Shown piece after piece: positions 34,218-46,744 of a DNA stretch of 64,000 bases (positions are counted from its first letter, which is position 1; each line of letters opens with the position of its first letter). The position numbers and the translations under genes were made by a program. Source of the stretch: Ascaphus truei (taxonomy: Eukaryota > Chordata > Amphibia > Anura > Ascaphidae); contig WSYH01000263.1 in NCBI GenBank assembly GCA_036426205.1, positions 124,001 to 188,000 of the forward strand. The letters are read 5' to 3'. The notes under the pieces were generated by a model, which was not told where the DNA came from, ran no database searches, and worked only from the letters and a program-made list of their open reading frames with translations.

Positions 34218-34384
34218 GCTGATACCATTTTTTTAATTTCCATTGTAATCTCTGTGCTAATTCATTAATACTGTAGTGTTAGACCATTGGATTACTACAA
34301 CAAGATTATCCAAGTACAGTATGATACGTTGTAGGCATAAATCTATGGATATGGTCTATTAAATGCAAGTAAAACTTGAGCTAT

Positions 34385-35605
34385 CTGATTTAGAAATAAG
34401 CTCTCACAGCTCTACCTCTGCACACTCCCACTTACTGCTTCCCTAACTCTCTCACACATTACCTGCTCTCACAGCTCTACCTCCGCACACTCCCACTTAC
34501 TGCTTCCCCAACATCCTCACACATTACCTGCTCTCACAGCTCTACCTCCGCACACTCCCACTTACTGCTTCCCTAACTCTCTCACACATTACCTGCTCTC
34601 ACAGCTCTACCTCCGCACACTCCCACTTACTGCTTCCCCAACTCCCTCACACATTACTTGCTCACACAGCTCTACCTCTGCACACTTCCACTTACTGCTT
34701 CCCCAACTCCAACTCCCTCACACATTACCTGCTCTCACAGCTCTACCTCCGCACACTCCCACTTACTGCTTCCCCAACATCCTCACACATTATCTGCTCT
34801 CACAGCTCTACCTCCGCACACTCCAACTTACTGCTTCCCCAACACCAACTCCCTCACACATTACCTGCTCTCACACCTTTACCTCTGCACACTTCCACTT
34901 ACTGCTTCCCCAACACCAACTCCCTCACACATTACCTGCTCTCACAGCTCTACCTCCGCACACTTCCACTTACTGCTTCCCCAACTCCCTCACACATTAC
35001 CTGCTCTCACAACTCTACCTCTGCACACTCCCACTTACTGCTTCCCCAACACCAACTCCCTCACACATTACCTGCTCTCACAGCTCTACCTCCGCACACT
35101 CCCACTTACTGCTTCCCCAACTCCCTCACACATTACCTGCTCACACAGCTCTACCTCTGCACACTCCCACTTACTGCTTCCCCAACTCCAACTCCCTCAC
35201 ACATTACCTGCTCTCACAGCTCTACCTCCGCACACTCCCACTTACTGCTACCCCAACTCCCTCACACATTACCTGCTCTCACAGCTCTACCTCCACACAC
35301 TCCCACTTACTGCTTCCCCAACACCAACTCCCTCACACATTACCTGCTCTCACACCTCTACCTCCGCACTCTCCCACTTACTGCTTCCCCAACTCCCTCA
35401 CACATTACCTGCTCTCACAGCTCTACCTCCGCACACTCCCACTTACTGCTTCCCCAACTCCAACTCCCTCACACATTACCTGCTCTCACACCTCTACCTC
35501 TGCACTCTCCCACTTACTGCTTCCCCAACTCCCTCACACATTACCTGCTCTCACACCTCTACCTCCGCACACTCCCACTTACTGCTTCCCCAACACCTCA
35601 TAACA
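34385..35605. repeat. 65/71-bp minisatellite, about 18 copies
   Basis: Unit: CCTGCTCTCACAGCTCTACC, TCCGCACACTCCCACTTACT, GCTTCCCCAACTCCCTCACACATTA (65 bp). A 6-bp addition (CAACTC or CAACAC) gives 71-bp units. Units are unusually clean compared with other arrays here. All + frames lack stops, producing a 330-codon frame that should be ignored. Confidence 0.92.
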
Positions 35606-35872
35606 GACAGCTATCCCCCTGTACCTTATGTTTTCACTAACCCTTCCTAGATTGTAAGCTCCGGTATTTTTATGTTTGTTTTTTTATAGTTTCCATCCTC
35701 CAACCCTATTGTACTGCACTACTGAATATGTTGGCGCGATATAGTTACATAAATAAATAACATGATAATAATAATGTTTGTGATGTCTTTCGCTAACGTT
35801 GTTGGGGGAAAATATACAGTGTATGAATTGTAAACTCATTCCGAACCTAACATTTTCCTCCTCTACCCTCAG

Positions 35873-36013
35873 GAAACATGGAAGGCCAGCATTGCCTTCG
35901 TGATTGAGAACCAGCAGGAGGATGAGGTGCACAGCAAGGCGCTGTCACAGGCCGTGTGTCTCCCTCTTCGCCGGCTCTTTAGTGTTGTGACTTGGGAAAA
36001 GATGCTGGAGCAG
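35873..36013 (+). CDS. SPAG17: SPAG17 exon (N-terminal region), copy A
   Basis: A polypyrimidine tract and CAG end at 35872. The exon is 141 nt (47 codons, phase 0 at both ends) and is followed by GT at 36014. The peptide starts ETWKASIAFVIENQQED and ends FSVVTWEKMLEQ. It matches the conserved N-terminus of vertebrate SPAG17 (a W.ASIAFV..NQ.ED block, then RRLFS.V.W...L.Q). SPAG17 is a large protein of the central-pair C1a projection in motile cilia and sperm flagella. The N-terminal exon(s) before this one were not found in the window. Identification is from recalled family sequence, not a search. Confidence 0.75.
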
Positions 36014-36755
36014 GTACTGTCCCGTAACTCCCGTACACTCGTCATTAGTGTGACGTCAACTGGTCACCAGTATATGCTTTTCTTTGTGCTCGTGAATATG
36101 TCACAGGTTCTTCATTGTAGCATGTACACGAACAACACATAGATGGTACCTGACTGGGGCGTATTCATTAACAAAGCGATAACGTTGCGTTATCTTCCAA
36201 TAGTGCCACCTCATGTCAGTCTTGGCATTGCTCCAATACAGATCCCAAAATACTGTAGGGCTTTTTGCTGAAGTGGCGAAAGAGGGGAGGGAAATAACGC
36301 TTTGTTGTTAAAATGATGCTTTCCTGTGGCGCTACACCCACCCAGAGCGCAAAAGTGGCTGAAAGTAATGCCAAGTTTAGAAAGAACTTGAATAAAGTAA
36401 TGTGGAGATGCCACGGTAACCTTAACAAACTTTATTGGAGAGGAGAGGATATGATACCACTTCATTTGCATTTCATTTTCACTAACATCCGTTATTATTA
36501 ATGCAGCTAATATTATCAGTAAGAACCAATCACTTTTAGGGGATTCTTATAATGTAAGAGGACATTGTCAACACTTACCTTTGCCGTCCTATTTACAAAA
36601 GTATCATATTGACACAATATTAACAAAATGGCAGCGCATCAATGTTCAATGGATTGTGGGACCAGATTTAATGAGCAATATAGTGTATAAGAGCAATAGG
36701 TAATGAATGGCTCACTGAAACATGGGCGATTTAACCAGGTGTCCTTTTCTTCCAG

Positions 36756-36815
36756 GTTTATGAACTTGGAAATCCAAAGACCAAGAAGTCTAAAGACGTG
36801 CCTTTGTACTACGAG
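36756..36815 (+). CDS. SPAG17: SPAG17 next exon, copy A
   Basis: TTTTCTTCCAG acceptor, 60-nt exon (20 codons, phase 0), donor GTAAGG at 36816. The peptide VYELGNPKTKKSKDVPLYYE continues the previous exon in phase. It fits the family's variable Lys-rich linker followed by the conserved PLYYE. The intron between the two exons is 742 bases. The following exon, expected to encode an AAKA...LLKFQLLQIK-type helix, was not found to the right, so that intron is long and filled with repeats. Confidence 0.72.
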
Positions 36816-38685
36816 GTAAGGATTAGTGTCCTTATCAGATACACCGTATGTGCCGTGTCCGGTGTCCTGCCGTGGACTTATTGCAGATATAGGAGACAGT
36901 CCCTTGTTTTGGGCCATCTTTTCTCACTCTTCACAAATGTCCTGGGGCAGCCAGACTACCCAGATTGAAGTCTCCATTAGAGATGGGTGGCTAAGCATCT
37001 GGCTCTCACCAAGACCTGTCTCCACCCGCTTCCCTCCAGCCAGCTTCCAAGGAGACATAAAACACCACGATTATTTATACCGCTGTTCACCAACTGTTTT
37101 TTTTTTTTAACAACTTCACAGGCCCGGGGATCTGCAAATGGCTCGATACAAAAACATTTTGCTTGTGTTTGCACCCGTCGATGCCCCATAAACGTTTAAT
37201 GCATCTCAGTTTTAAGCTGATGTAAAAAAAAAAAAAAAAGCTCAGCCTTTTAGCTGCGGTCAGAGACGTGGAACCGCTTGAGTGGTATCTGAAGCGGTCC
37301 CCCCGGACTAATTTAACACATACTCAATTGTTACGTTTATTGATTTAACCCCACGTGTACCAGACCGGTCGCCAGCACAAACACACATTTACAAGTTATT
37401 TACGAGGTTAGGAGATATAAAAAAAAATGTGTGAATGTACATTACATTTTGTTTCTGCCGTGGGATGTAATTGCCACAGGCCTAGAGCTGAAGCTGAGCT
37501 ATGTTCCTGTATCTAATTACTGGAGGTAGTAGCTGGTTTCCTTTGAGCACAGAACCTTTGGAAACCAGGGAGCCAGTGCATGTGCAGCTGTAAAAGCAAT
37601 TCCTCATTATAGCCCAGCATGGGCTACTTGCCTTGTTTCCTATCTCAAGTACTTACTTGTATCTAAGGGAGAAGGAGGGAAAGAGAGACGTGTGTTTTAA
37701 TATATAGCCCGAGCTCTGCTTTCTTGCTTCCTGGGAATGAAGCAGTAACAAAGAGCCTGAGGCAGCCTGTATGTGTATAGAGAAAGAGTTAGTGCCGTAA
37801 TAAGCCTCTCGGTGACTGTGATCAGAGGTTCCTGCTGCCACCAACTAACGGGGATTCTAACATGTGCTTTCTTATTAGCACTCCCTGAACCATTTCATAG
37901 ATTTTACAACTATAAATGTAACCATAAGCTCATTTAAGAGGCTACGGGGCAGATTTATCAAGCACCGGTACGGGTTAGCACACTGGATCTGGCACTAACT
38001 CCCACGCAAGTCGGCACCGGATCTGGTGGGCTAAGCTGCTCCTATGTATCAAGCTCCTGAGACGTACACATACAATATATACATTGCATCTAATATAACG
38101 CTTATAAAGAGCAGATTCGTTACATTGGAAGCACATGGCGCGGATCTGGTAACTAGGGAAGCACATGGCACGGATCTGGTAACTAGGGAACACGTGGCAC
38201 GGTCTGTAACTAGGGAAGCACGTGGCACGGATCTGGTAACTAGGGAAGCACGTGCCGCTTTAGACTTGACTGAGCTTTTTTACCAAACAAGTTCATGGAG
38301 AGAATGGCAGAATGTGTCCCATTATGATACTGTATGTGATTCGCTCAGCACATCGTGCTGGCGGTCACCAGTAGAGATGGGCGATTTGTTTTTTTTGCGG
38401 ATTTGGTTCCGCTTCAGATCTGCTGGTTCCTTTGGTCCATGAATTTCCGCAGATCGGACTCAAAAAGGGAAATGCGCCTTTTTCAGGTGGTGGGGGGGGG
38501 GGGGGGGGGAGTGGGTATATCACTGACAATCCACATGGCGGATTAATAATCCGGTCGTATTATTAAAAATCAAAATGATTGAATACTGTACAGCGATAAT
38601 TCTTACATTTTATCACACGGACATTCAATTTAAGTTATCAATATATTGTCACGTTTAACAAACTTTTGTGAATCTAGTCCGAAGT
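36816..38685. other. SPAG17 intron, no further exon seen (copy A)
   Basis: Holds T and A homopolymers (37100, 37227-37240), a short VNTR (38125-38255) and a run of about 17 G at 38492-38509. No ORF with coding character. Confidence 0.45.
38125..38255. repeat. ~30-bp VNTR, 5 units (copy A)
   Basis: Unit GGATCTGGTAACTAGGGAAG then CACATGGCAC. The homologous place in copy B (43765-44040) has about nine units, so repeat number differs between copies. Confidence 0.85.
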
Positions 38686-38689
38686 GTAA

Positions 38690-38823
38690 AGAGGCCCATA
38701 CTTACTAAGCGATGCTATGCAATAAGACACCTTCCGGCTTCGTTATTTAAATGGCAATATGTCGTCCTCTGGCGCCGGTTGGTGGGTGTCCTATGGCAAA
38801 GCACTGCTTAGTAAATAAGGCCC
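38690..38823. mobile_element. Short palindromic MITE, Harbinger-like ends
   Basis: Left GGCCCATACTTACTAAGCGA and right GCTTAGTAAATAAGGCCCT are inverted, with an inner TAAGACACCTTCC / GGTGGGTGTCCTA pair. About 133 bp, no ORF. The ends resemble Harbinger-type MITEs with TAA-like duplications; this assignment is tentative. Copy B carries it at about 44476-44613. Confidence 0.6.
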
Positions 38824-38829
38824 TAAATG

Positions 38830-41020
38830 TGTGGTTGTGAGTCCACAGATCCCATATGCCATGCTTCTTAGGCCTCGGGCATGGTCAGCGCGTAAGGCAC
38901 GCTTGTACTTACCTGTGAGCCCCTACAGCCGCAATGAGAGTGGCTTTAGTAGGGGCTCGCCTACGTTTCCGCAAGCGCACGGAAGCGTAGGTCTTAGCAG
39001 AAATTGAAATTTCAGCGCTCGCCGGAGCGCAGGGCCGGTCACGTGAGCGGTTCGCCCAATGAGGGCGAACCAGCTCTGTGACGTCACTGGCCCATCCGCC
39101 GACATGCCCCCGGACGGCGCGCTGTCTAAGGCCAGGAAAAGCACCCGCTTTCCCTGAGCCTCAGCGCGCCTCCGCACGCCAGCAGGAACCCTGGCCGAGG
39201 CCTTATTCTCTGCCTGCCCTGCTGGTGAGCACTCGTTACAGTGCATTCATCTGGCTGTAAGAGTTACCAGGTTGCAATGTCATTGAAGTTATTTCAGTAT
39301 TTGTAATAAAGTTATTTTGTATATTTACAAATACTGTTGGCCAACATATACCAGTAGAAAGTGTCTATTTACAAATGCTTGAATTCCTGTGGGAGCTATC
39401 CTTGATCAGTGCATTGCATATGAAAATATGAATAATTCATGTATGGGTTTAAAAAATCAAAATACCATAAAAGAAATTATGTCGGTCAGCACATAACTTC
39501 ATGGACACTTTTTGCTGCCATTTTGAAAAGTTTCCCTTTGAAAGTTTGGGTCACAGCCAATATAATGCCATGATTCCAGATGTGGCCTTGGGAGGCACCC
39601 GAAGATGTCAAGTCTGTCCCTTACATTGAGCGGTGGGGAAAGTATTTCAGAGGATTGGAATAGATTAAATAAGGGAACATTTATAAAAACAGCTTTCTTT
39701 AGGCAAGCTAGCCAAGAGGATCTCTGGGAAGCAAGAGACATGTTTTATAAACTTGTTTGAACTAGAGAATATTATTTCTGGGTCAGAGTGTCCATTAAGA
39801 ATTCTGTGCATAACATGCGCTATGACATACTCACCACAATAACACACTCACGCTCGTCTAGGGGATATAGACCATATTTTAGGAAGGGGGCACAACACCA
39901 GATTTAATGCTCAGCCTGTTACCTTCTGCTTCTACCATGACCCCTGTTACTCTACCAAGAGAAAAGATGCCCATGTGCTAGACTCGGAACCGCAGCCAGA
40001 ACATCCCATCTTCTCTGTTATGTTTCTATTCTTACGCTGTTTTCTTTTAAAATCGGAGGTCTCCAGCCTCTATACTCAGGGGTCACAAAACTGACAGATT
40101 TGTAGCATCCACTGCACAACGTTAATTTGCATCCTGAAGTGGCAATTACAACAAACTGGGGATTAATGTGTTGTTGTAAGTTCCCCCAGTACACAGGAGC
40201 ATGAGTAGTAGGGAAATGAATCCCAAAAATTGGTGCTAACAAAAACCCTCGACAAGTGGCATTGGCAAACAGGAAAATGCTGTAATGAACCCTTGAGGGA
40301 ATTGATGAGTGAATCCGTGAGATAAGTACTTATGCCTTTGTATAAGTGGGATAAGAACATCCATAGAGTAAAACCAGGGTACAGAGGAGAAGCAGAACGG
40401 GGAAGGAGAAACAAACCAACAGCCCTAAATGACGGCGGCGGCGCTGGTACGCTTCGACCTCCACTCACATCACACAACTGGTCTGGTGAATATAACTCGA
40501 TTCCCACCCTGGCTGGGGTACTGGCAGGTAGTGGCAATGAGGCAATGACAGCGACAGTTCAGTTCATGATAGAACTCACGGTCCCCTGGTATAGGAATCT
40601 CAATCAATTCGTCCGAGCGAGCTTCTATCTTCACAAAGGTAAGTATCAACCAAGACAAGAGAGACAGCACTACAAAAGTTCTCTTATCTTTTGCAGTGCT
40701 CTTTCTCCCTTATCTCTTCATTAATACTCCCCCAGTACATATACTACTTAAAATGTTTTATCATTTGTTACTGGAGATAGCAGTCGGATGGTTAGGAATT
40801 ATGACTCAAGCAGCTTTTTTCTCAAAATTACACGTGTAAAAGTATTTTGTTTTGTTATAATTGCTTTATTATGTGTATCAATGCAAAGGCACCAGGTGCA
40901 TTTACTATTGTAAGTGAAATGTTTATCTTTGTAACATCATTAACACTGGTGGGCGCAGGAGTAACTAGAGTAACGATGTGGCCCTTGCTGGCTTTGCAGT
41001 TTTCTTTCACTAGTATCTAC
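38830..41020. other. SPAG17 intron, repeat-like but unassigned (copy A)
   Basis: A GC-rich block at 38920-39190 and a region at 40160-40640 with a weak open frame on each strand. Neither frame resembles a family I know, and both are broken in copy B. Confidence 0.35.
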
Positions 41021-41024
41021 TGCC

Positions 41025-41335
41025 GTGCTCCTCAACATGCTCCTCAACATGCTCCTCAACATGCTCCTCAACATGCTCCTCAACATGCTCCTCATCATGC
41101 TCCTCATCATGCTCCTCAACATGCTCCTCATCGTGCTCCTCAACATGCTCCTCATCGTGCTCCTCATCGTGCTCCTCATCGTGCTCCTCAACGTGCTCCT
41201 CAACGTGCTCCTCAACGTGCTCCTCAACGTGCTCCTCAACGTGCTCCTCATCGTGCTCCTCATCGTGCTCCTCATCGTGCTCCTCATCGTGCTCCTCAAC
41301 GTGCTCCTCAACGTGCTGCTCAACGTGCTCCTCAT
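41025..41335. repeat. 12-bp minisatellite (copy A)
   Basis: Unit GCTCCTCAACAT/GCTCCTCATCGT, period 12, about 26 units in clean order. Because 12 is divisible by 3, the frames give (RAPQ)n, (NVLL)n and, on the minus strand, (RSTM)n repeats. They are artefacts of composition. Confidence 0.9.
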
Positions 41336-41522
41336 ACCGCCAACCCTATTGTAACTCTGCACATGTGAATATGTTGGGCGCGATATAGTTACATAACATA
41401 AATAATCATTATATAATATAGGTTTGTGAGTCTTTCGCTAACGTTGTTTGGGGTGGAAACATATACAGTTGTACTGAATTGTACACTCATCCGAACCTAA
41501 CACTTCCTCCTCCTACCCTCAG

Positions 41523-41671
41523 GAACATGAAGGCCAGCATTGCCTTCGTGATTGAGAACCAGCATGGATGATGAGGTGCACAGCAGGCGCTGTCACAGCC
41601 CGTGTGTCCTCCCTCTTTTCCGCCGTCTGTTCTCTTTAGTGTTGTGACTTGGGAAAAGATGCTGGAGTCAG
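41523..41671 (+). pseudogene. SPAG17: SPAG17 exon, copy B, frameshifted
   Basis: Same exon as 35873-36013, with the acceptor AG retained and GT at 41672. Multiple indels (for example AGGAACATGAAGG for AGGAAACATGGAAGG and CAGCATGGATGATGAG for CAGCAGGAGGATGAG) destroy the frame. Most likely sequence error rather than a real pseudogene. Confidence 0.7.
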
Positions 41672-42421
41672 GTACTGTCTGCCCGTACTACTCCCGTACA
41701 CTCGTCATTAGTGTGACGTCAACTGGTCCCCATATAATTCTTTTCCTTTGGCTCGTGAATATGTCCCAGGTTCTTCATTGTATGCATGTAACAACAACAC
41801 ATAGATGGTACCTGACTGGGGCGTATCTTAACAAACGATAACGTTGCGTTATCTTCCAATAGTGCCACCTCATGTCAGTCTTGGCATTTGCTCCAATACA
41901 GAGTCCCAAAATACTGTAGGGCTTTTTGCTGAAGTGGCGAAAAGGGGAGGGAAATAACGTTGTTTGTTAAAATGATGCTTTCCTGTGGCGCTACAACCCC
42001 ACCCAGAGCGCAAAAGTGGCTGAAAGTAATGCCAAGTTTAGAAATCCTTGGAATAGTTAATTGTTGGATGATGCCACGGTAACCTTAACCAAACTTTATT
42101 GGAGAGGAGAGGATATATACCACTTCATTTTTTGCATTTCATTTCACTAACATCCGTTATTATTAATGCAGCTAATATTATCAGTAAGAACCAATAACTT
42201 TTAGGGGATTCTTATATGTAAGAGGACATTTGTCACACTTACCTTTCTGCCGTCCTATTACAAAAGTATCATATTGACACAATATTAACAAAATGCAGCG
42301 CATCAATGTTCAATGGATTGTGGGACCAGATTTAATGAGCAATATATGTATACGACAATAGGTAATGAATGGCTCACTGAAACATGGGCGATTTAACCAG
42401 TGGTCCTTTTCTTTCTTCCAG

Positions 42422-42482
42422 GTTTATGAACTTGGAAATCCAAAGACCCAAGAAGTCTAAAACGTGCCTTTGTAACTACGAG
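42422..42482 (+). pseudogene. SPAG17: SPAG17 next exon, copy B, frameshifted
   Basis: Matches 36756-36815 with an extra C (AAAGACCCAAG), a lost G (TAAAACGTG) and an extra A (TGTAACTACGAG). Splice sites are retained. Read as an error-laden copy of the same exon. Confidence 0.7.
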
Positions 42483-43764
42483 GTAAGGATTAGTGTCCTT
42501 ATCATATACACCGTATGTGCCGTGTCCGTGTCCTGCCGGGGACTTATTGCAGATATAGGAGACAGTCCCTTGTTTTGGGCCATCTTTTCTCACTCTTCAC
42601 AATGTCCTGGGGCACCAACTACCCAGATTGAAGTCTCCATTATAGGGGTGGCTAAGCATCTGGCTCTACCAAGACCTGTCTCCACCCGCTTCCCTCCAGC
42701 CAGCTTCCTCAAGGAGACATAAAACACCACGATTATTTATACCGGCCTTTCACCACTTTTTTTTTTTTTTAACACTTCACAGGCCGGGGATCTGCAAATG
42801 GCTCGATACAAAAATTTTGCTTGTGTTTGCACCCGTCGATGCCCCATAAACGTTTAATGCATCTCAGTTTTAAGCTGATGTAAAAAAAAAAAAAAAAAGC
42901 TCAGCTTTTAGCTGCGGTCAGACGTGGAACCGCTTGAGTGGTATCTGAAGCGGTCCCCCCCCCCCCCGACTAATTAACACATACTCAATTGTTACGTTTA
43001 TTGATTTAACCCCACGTGTCCAGACCGGGTCGCCAGCACAACACACATTTACAAGTTATTTACGAGGTTAGGAGATATAAAAAAATGTGTGAATGTACAT
43101 TACATTTTGTTTCTGCCGTGGGATGTAATTGCCACAGGCCTAGAGCTGAAGCTGAGCTATGTTCCTGTATCTAATTACTGGAGGTAGTAGCTGGTTCCTT
43201 TGAGCACAAACCTTTGGAAACCGGAGCCAGTGCATGTGCGGCTGTAAAAGCATTCCTCATTATAGCCCAGCATGGGCTACTTGCCTTGTTTCCTATCTCA
43301 AGTACTTACTTGTATCTAAGGGAGAAGGAGGAAAGAGACTTTTGTTTAATATAAGCCCGAGCTCTGCTTTCTTGCTTCCTCTGGGAATGAACAGTAACAA
43401 AGAGCCTGAGGCAGCCTGTATGTGTAAGAGAAAGAGTTAGTGCCGTATAAGCCTCTCGGGTGACTGTGATCAGAGGTTCCTGCTGCCACCAACTAACGGG
43501 GATTCTAACATGTCCTTTCTTATTAGCACTCCCTGAACCATTTCATAGATTTTACAACTATAAATGTAACCATAGCTCATTTAAGAAGCTACGGGGCAGA
43601 TTTAGCCAAGCCCGTGTACGGGTTATCACACCTGGATCTGGCACTACTACCCCACGCAAGTCGGCACCGGATCTGGTGGGCTAAGCTGCTTCCTATGTAT
43701 CAAGCTCTGAACGTACACATACAATATACATTGCATCTAATATAACGCTTATAAAGGCAGATTC

Positions 43765-44040
43765 TTACATTGGAAGCACATGGCGGCGGATCGGTAACAG
43801 GGGAAGCACATGGCACGATCTGGTAACTAGGGAAGCACATGGCACGGATCTGGTAACTAGGGAAGCACGTGCACGGATCGTGTACTAAGGGAAGCACGTG
43901 GTCACATCTGTAACTAGGGAAGCACTTGCACAGATCTGGTAACTAGGGAAGCACGTGGCACGATCTGGTACTAGGGAAGCACGTGCCGGATCTGGTACAG
44001 GAAGCACGTGACGATCTGGTAACTAGGGAAGCACGTGCCG
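43765..44040. repeat. ~30-bp VNTR, about 9 units (copy B)
   Basis: Same unit as 38125-38255 but with four more repeats. If the duplication is false, the extra units suggest that copy B derives from the other allele. Confidence 0.75.
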
Positions 44041-46744
44041 CTTTTAGACTTGACTGAGCTTTTTTACCAAACAAGTTCATGGAGAGAATGGCAGAATGTG
44101 TCCCTTATGATACTGTATGTTATTCGCTCAGCACGATCGTGCTGGGGTCACCAGTAGAGATGGGCGATTTGTTTTTTGTTGCGGATTTGGTTCGCTCAGA
44201 TCTGCTGTTCCTTTGGTCCATGAATTTCGCAGATCGGACTCAAAAGGGAAATGCGCCTTTTTCAGTGGTGGTGGGGGGGGGGGGAGGTGAGTGTGGGTCA
44301 GTAATCACTTGACAATCCACATGGCGGATATTAATAATCCGGTCGTTATTATTAAATCAAAATATTGAATACTGTACACGATAATTCTTACATTTTATAC
44401 ACACGGACATTCAATTTAAGATTATCAATATATTGTCACGTTTAACAAAACTTTTGTGAAATCTAGTCCGAAGTGTAAAGAGGCCCATACTTACTAAGCG
44501 ATGCTATGCAATAAGACACCTTCCGCTTCGTTATTTAAATGGCAATATGTCGTCCTCTGGCGTCCGGTTGGTGGTGTCCTATGGAAAGCACTGCTTAGTA
44601 AATAAGGCCCTAAATGTGTGGTTGTGAGTCCACAGATCCCATATGCCATGCTTCTAGGCCTCGGGCCTGGTCAAGGCGTAAGGCACGCTTGTACTTACCT
44701 GTGACCCCTACAGCCGCAATGAGAGTGGCTTTATTAGGGGCTCGCCTACGTTTCCGCAAGCGCACGTAGCGTAGGTCTTAGCAGAAATTGAAATTTCAGC
44801 GCTCGCCCGGAGCGCAGGCCCGTCACGTGAGCGTTCGCCCATGAGGCAACCAGCTCTGTGACGTCCCACGGCCCCATCCGCCGACATGCCCCCGACGGCG
44901 CGCTGTCTATGCCAGGAAAGCCCCCGCTTTCCCGAGCCTCAGCGCGGCTGCCCGCACCCAGCAGGAACCTGGCCGAGGCCTTATTCTCTGCCGCCCTGCT
45001 GGTGAGCATCGTTACCAGTGCATTCATCGCTGAGTTACCAGTCAATTCATTGAAGTTATTTCAGTATTTGTATAAAGTTTTTGTATATTTCACAATCTGT
45101 TGCCACTTACCAGTAGAAGTGTCTATTTACAAATGTTGAGTTCCTGCTGGAGCTACCTTGAATCAGTTGCATTGCATATAAAATTGAATAATTCAGTATG
45201 GGGTTTAAAAAATCAAAATAATCCCATGAAAGAATTATGGTCGGTCAGCACATACTTCCATGGACACTTTTGCTGCCATTTTGAAAAGTTTCCCTTGGAA
45301 AGTTTGGGTCACAGCCAATATAATGCCATGTTCCAGATGTGGCCTTGGGAGGTCACCCGAAGATTTGCAAGTCTGTCCCCTTACATTGAGTCGGTGGGGA
45401 AAGTATTTCAGAGGATTGGAATAGATTAAATAAGGGAATTTATAAAAGAAGCCTTTCTTTAGGCAGCTAGCCAAAGGATCTCTGGGAATCAAGAAACATG
45501 TTTTTTATAAACTTGTTTGAACTAGAGAATATTATTTCTTCGGTCAGAGTGTCCTAAGAATCTGTGCATAACATGCGCTATGACATATCACACAATAACA
45601 CATCACGCCGTCTGGGGATATAGACCATTTTAGAGGGGCACAACACCAGATTTAAGCTCCAGCCTGTCCGTTCTGCTTCTCCCATGACCCCTGTTACTCT
45701 ACCAAGAGAAAATGCCCATGTGCTAGACTCCGGAACCGCAGCCAGAACCTCCATCTTCTCGTTTTATGTTTCTATTCTTACTCGTTTTTTTAAAATCGGA
45801 GGTCTCCAGCGCTCTATCTCATGGGTCACAAAACTGACAGATTTGTAGCCTCCACTCCCAACGTAATATTGCATCTGAAGTGGCAATTACAAACAAAACT
45901 GGGGATTATGTGTTGTTTTGTAAGTTCCCCCAGTACACAGGAGCATGAGTAGTAGGGAAATAATCCCAAAATTGGTTGCTAACAAAAACCCTCGACAAGT
46001 GGCTTGGCAAACAGGAAAATGCTGTAAAGAACCCTTGAGGGAATTGAAGTGAATCCGTGAGATAAGTCCTTATGCCTTTGTATAAGTGGATAGAACATCC
46101 ATAGAGTAAAACCAGGGTACAGAGGAGAAAGCAAAAGGGGAAGGAGAAAAAAACCAACAGCCCTAAATGACGGCGCGGCGCTGGTACGCTTCGACCTCCA
46201 CTCACATCACACAACTGGTCTGGTGAATATAACTCGATTCCCACCCTGGCTGGGGTACTGGCGGTATGTGCAATGTGAGGCAATGACACGCTACGTTCAG
46301 TCTGATAGAACTCACGGTCCCGGTATAGGAATCTCAATCAATCGTCCGCGATCTTCTATCTCACAAGGTAAGTACAACCAAGACAAGAGGACGCACTACA
46401 AAAGTTCTCTTATCTTTTGCAGTGCTCTTTCTCCTTTATCTCTCATTAATACTCCCCAGTACATATACTACTTAAAATTTTTTTATCATTTGTTACTGGA
46501 GATAGCAGTCGGATGGTTAGGAATTATGACTCAAGCAGCTTTTTTCTCAAAATTACACGTGTAAAAGTATTTTGTTTTTTATAATTGCTTTATGTGTTAT
46601 CAATGCAAAGGCACCAGGTGCATTTACTATTGTAAGTGAAATGTTTATCTTTTGTAACATCATTAACACTGGTGGGCGCAGGAGTAACTAGAGTAACGAT
46701 GTGGCCCTTGCTGGCTTTGCAGTTTTCTTTCACTAGTATCTACT

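Larger units (their letters stand above)
35698..41336 (+). repeat. SPAG17 segment, copy A of an apparent 5.7-kb tandem duplication
   Basis: Begins at CCAACCCTATTGTACTGC and ends in the 12-bp minisatellite. It is the cleaner copy: both exons are open and spliceable here. Everything in it, including introns, MITE, VNTR and minisatellite, recurs in the same order at 41337-47395. Confidence 0.9.

Noticed and set aside
34658..35650. 330-codon Thr/Pro/His-rich frame
   Set aside because: Produced entirely by the 65/71-bp minisatellite.
40163..40724. Opposing frames of 124-130 codons as a further SPAG17 exon
   Set aside because: Neither resembles the expected next SPAG17 segment, no in-phase acceptor/donor pair was evident, and both are disrupted in copy B.
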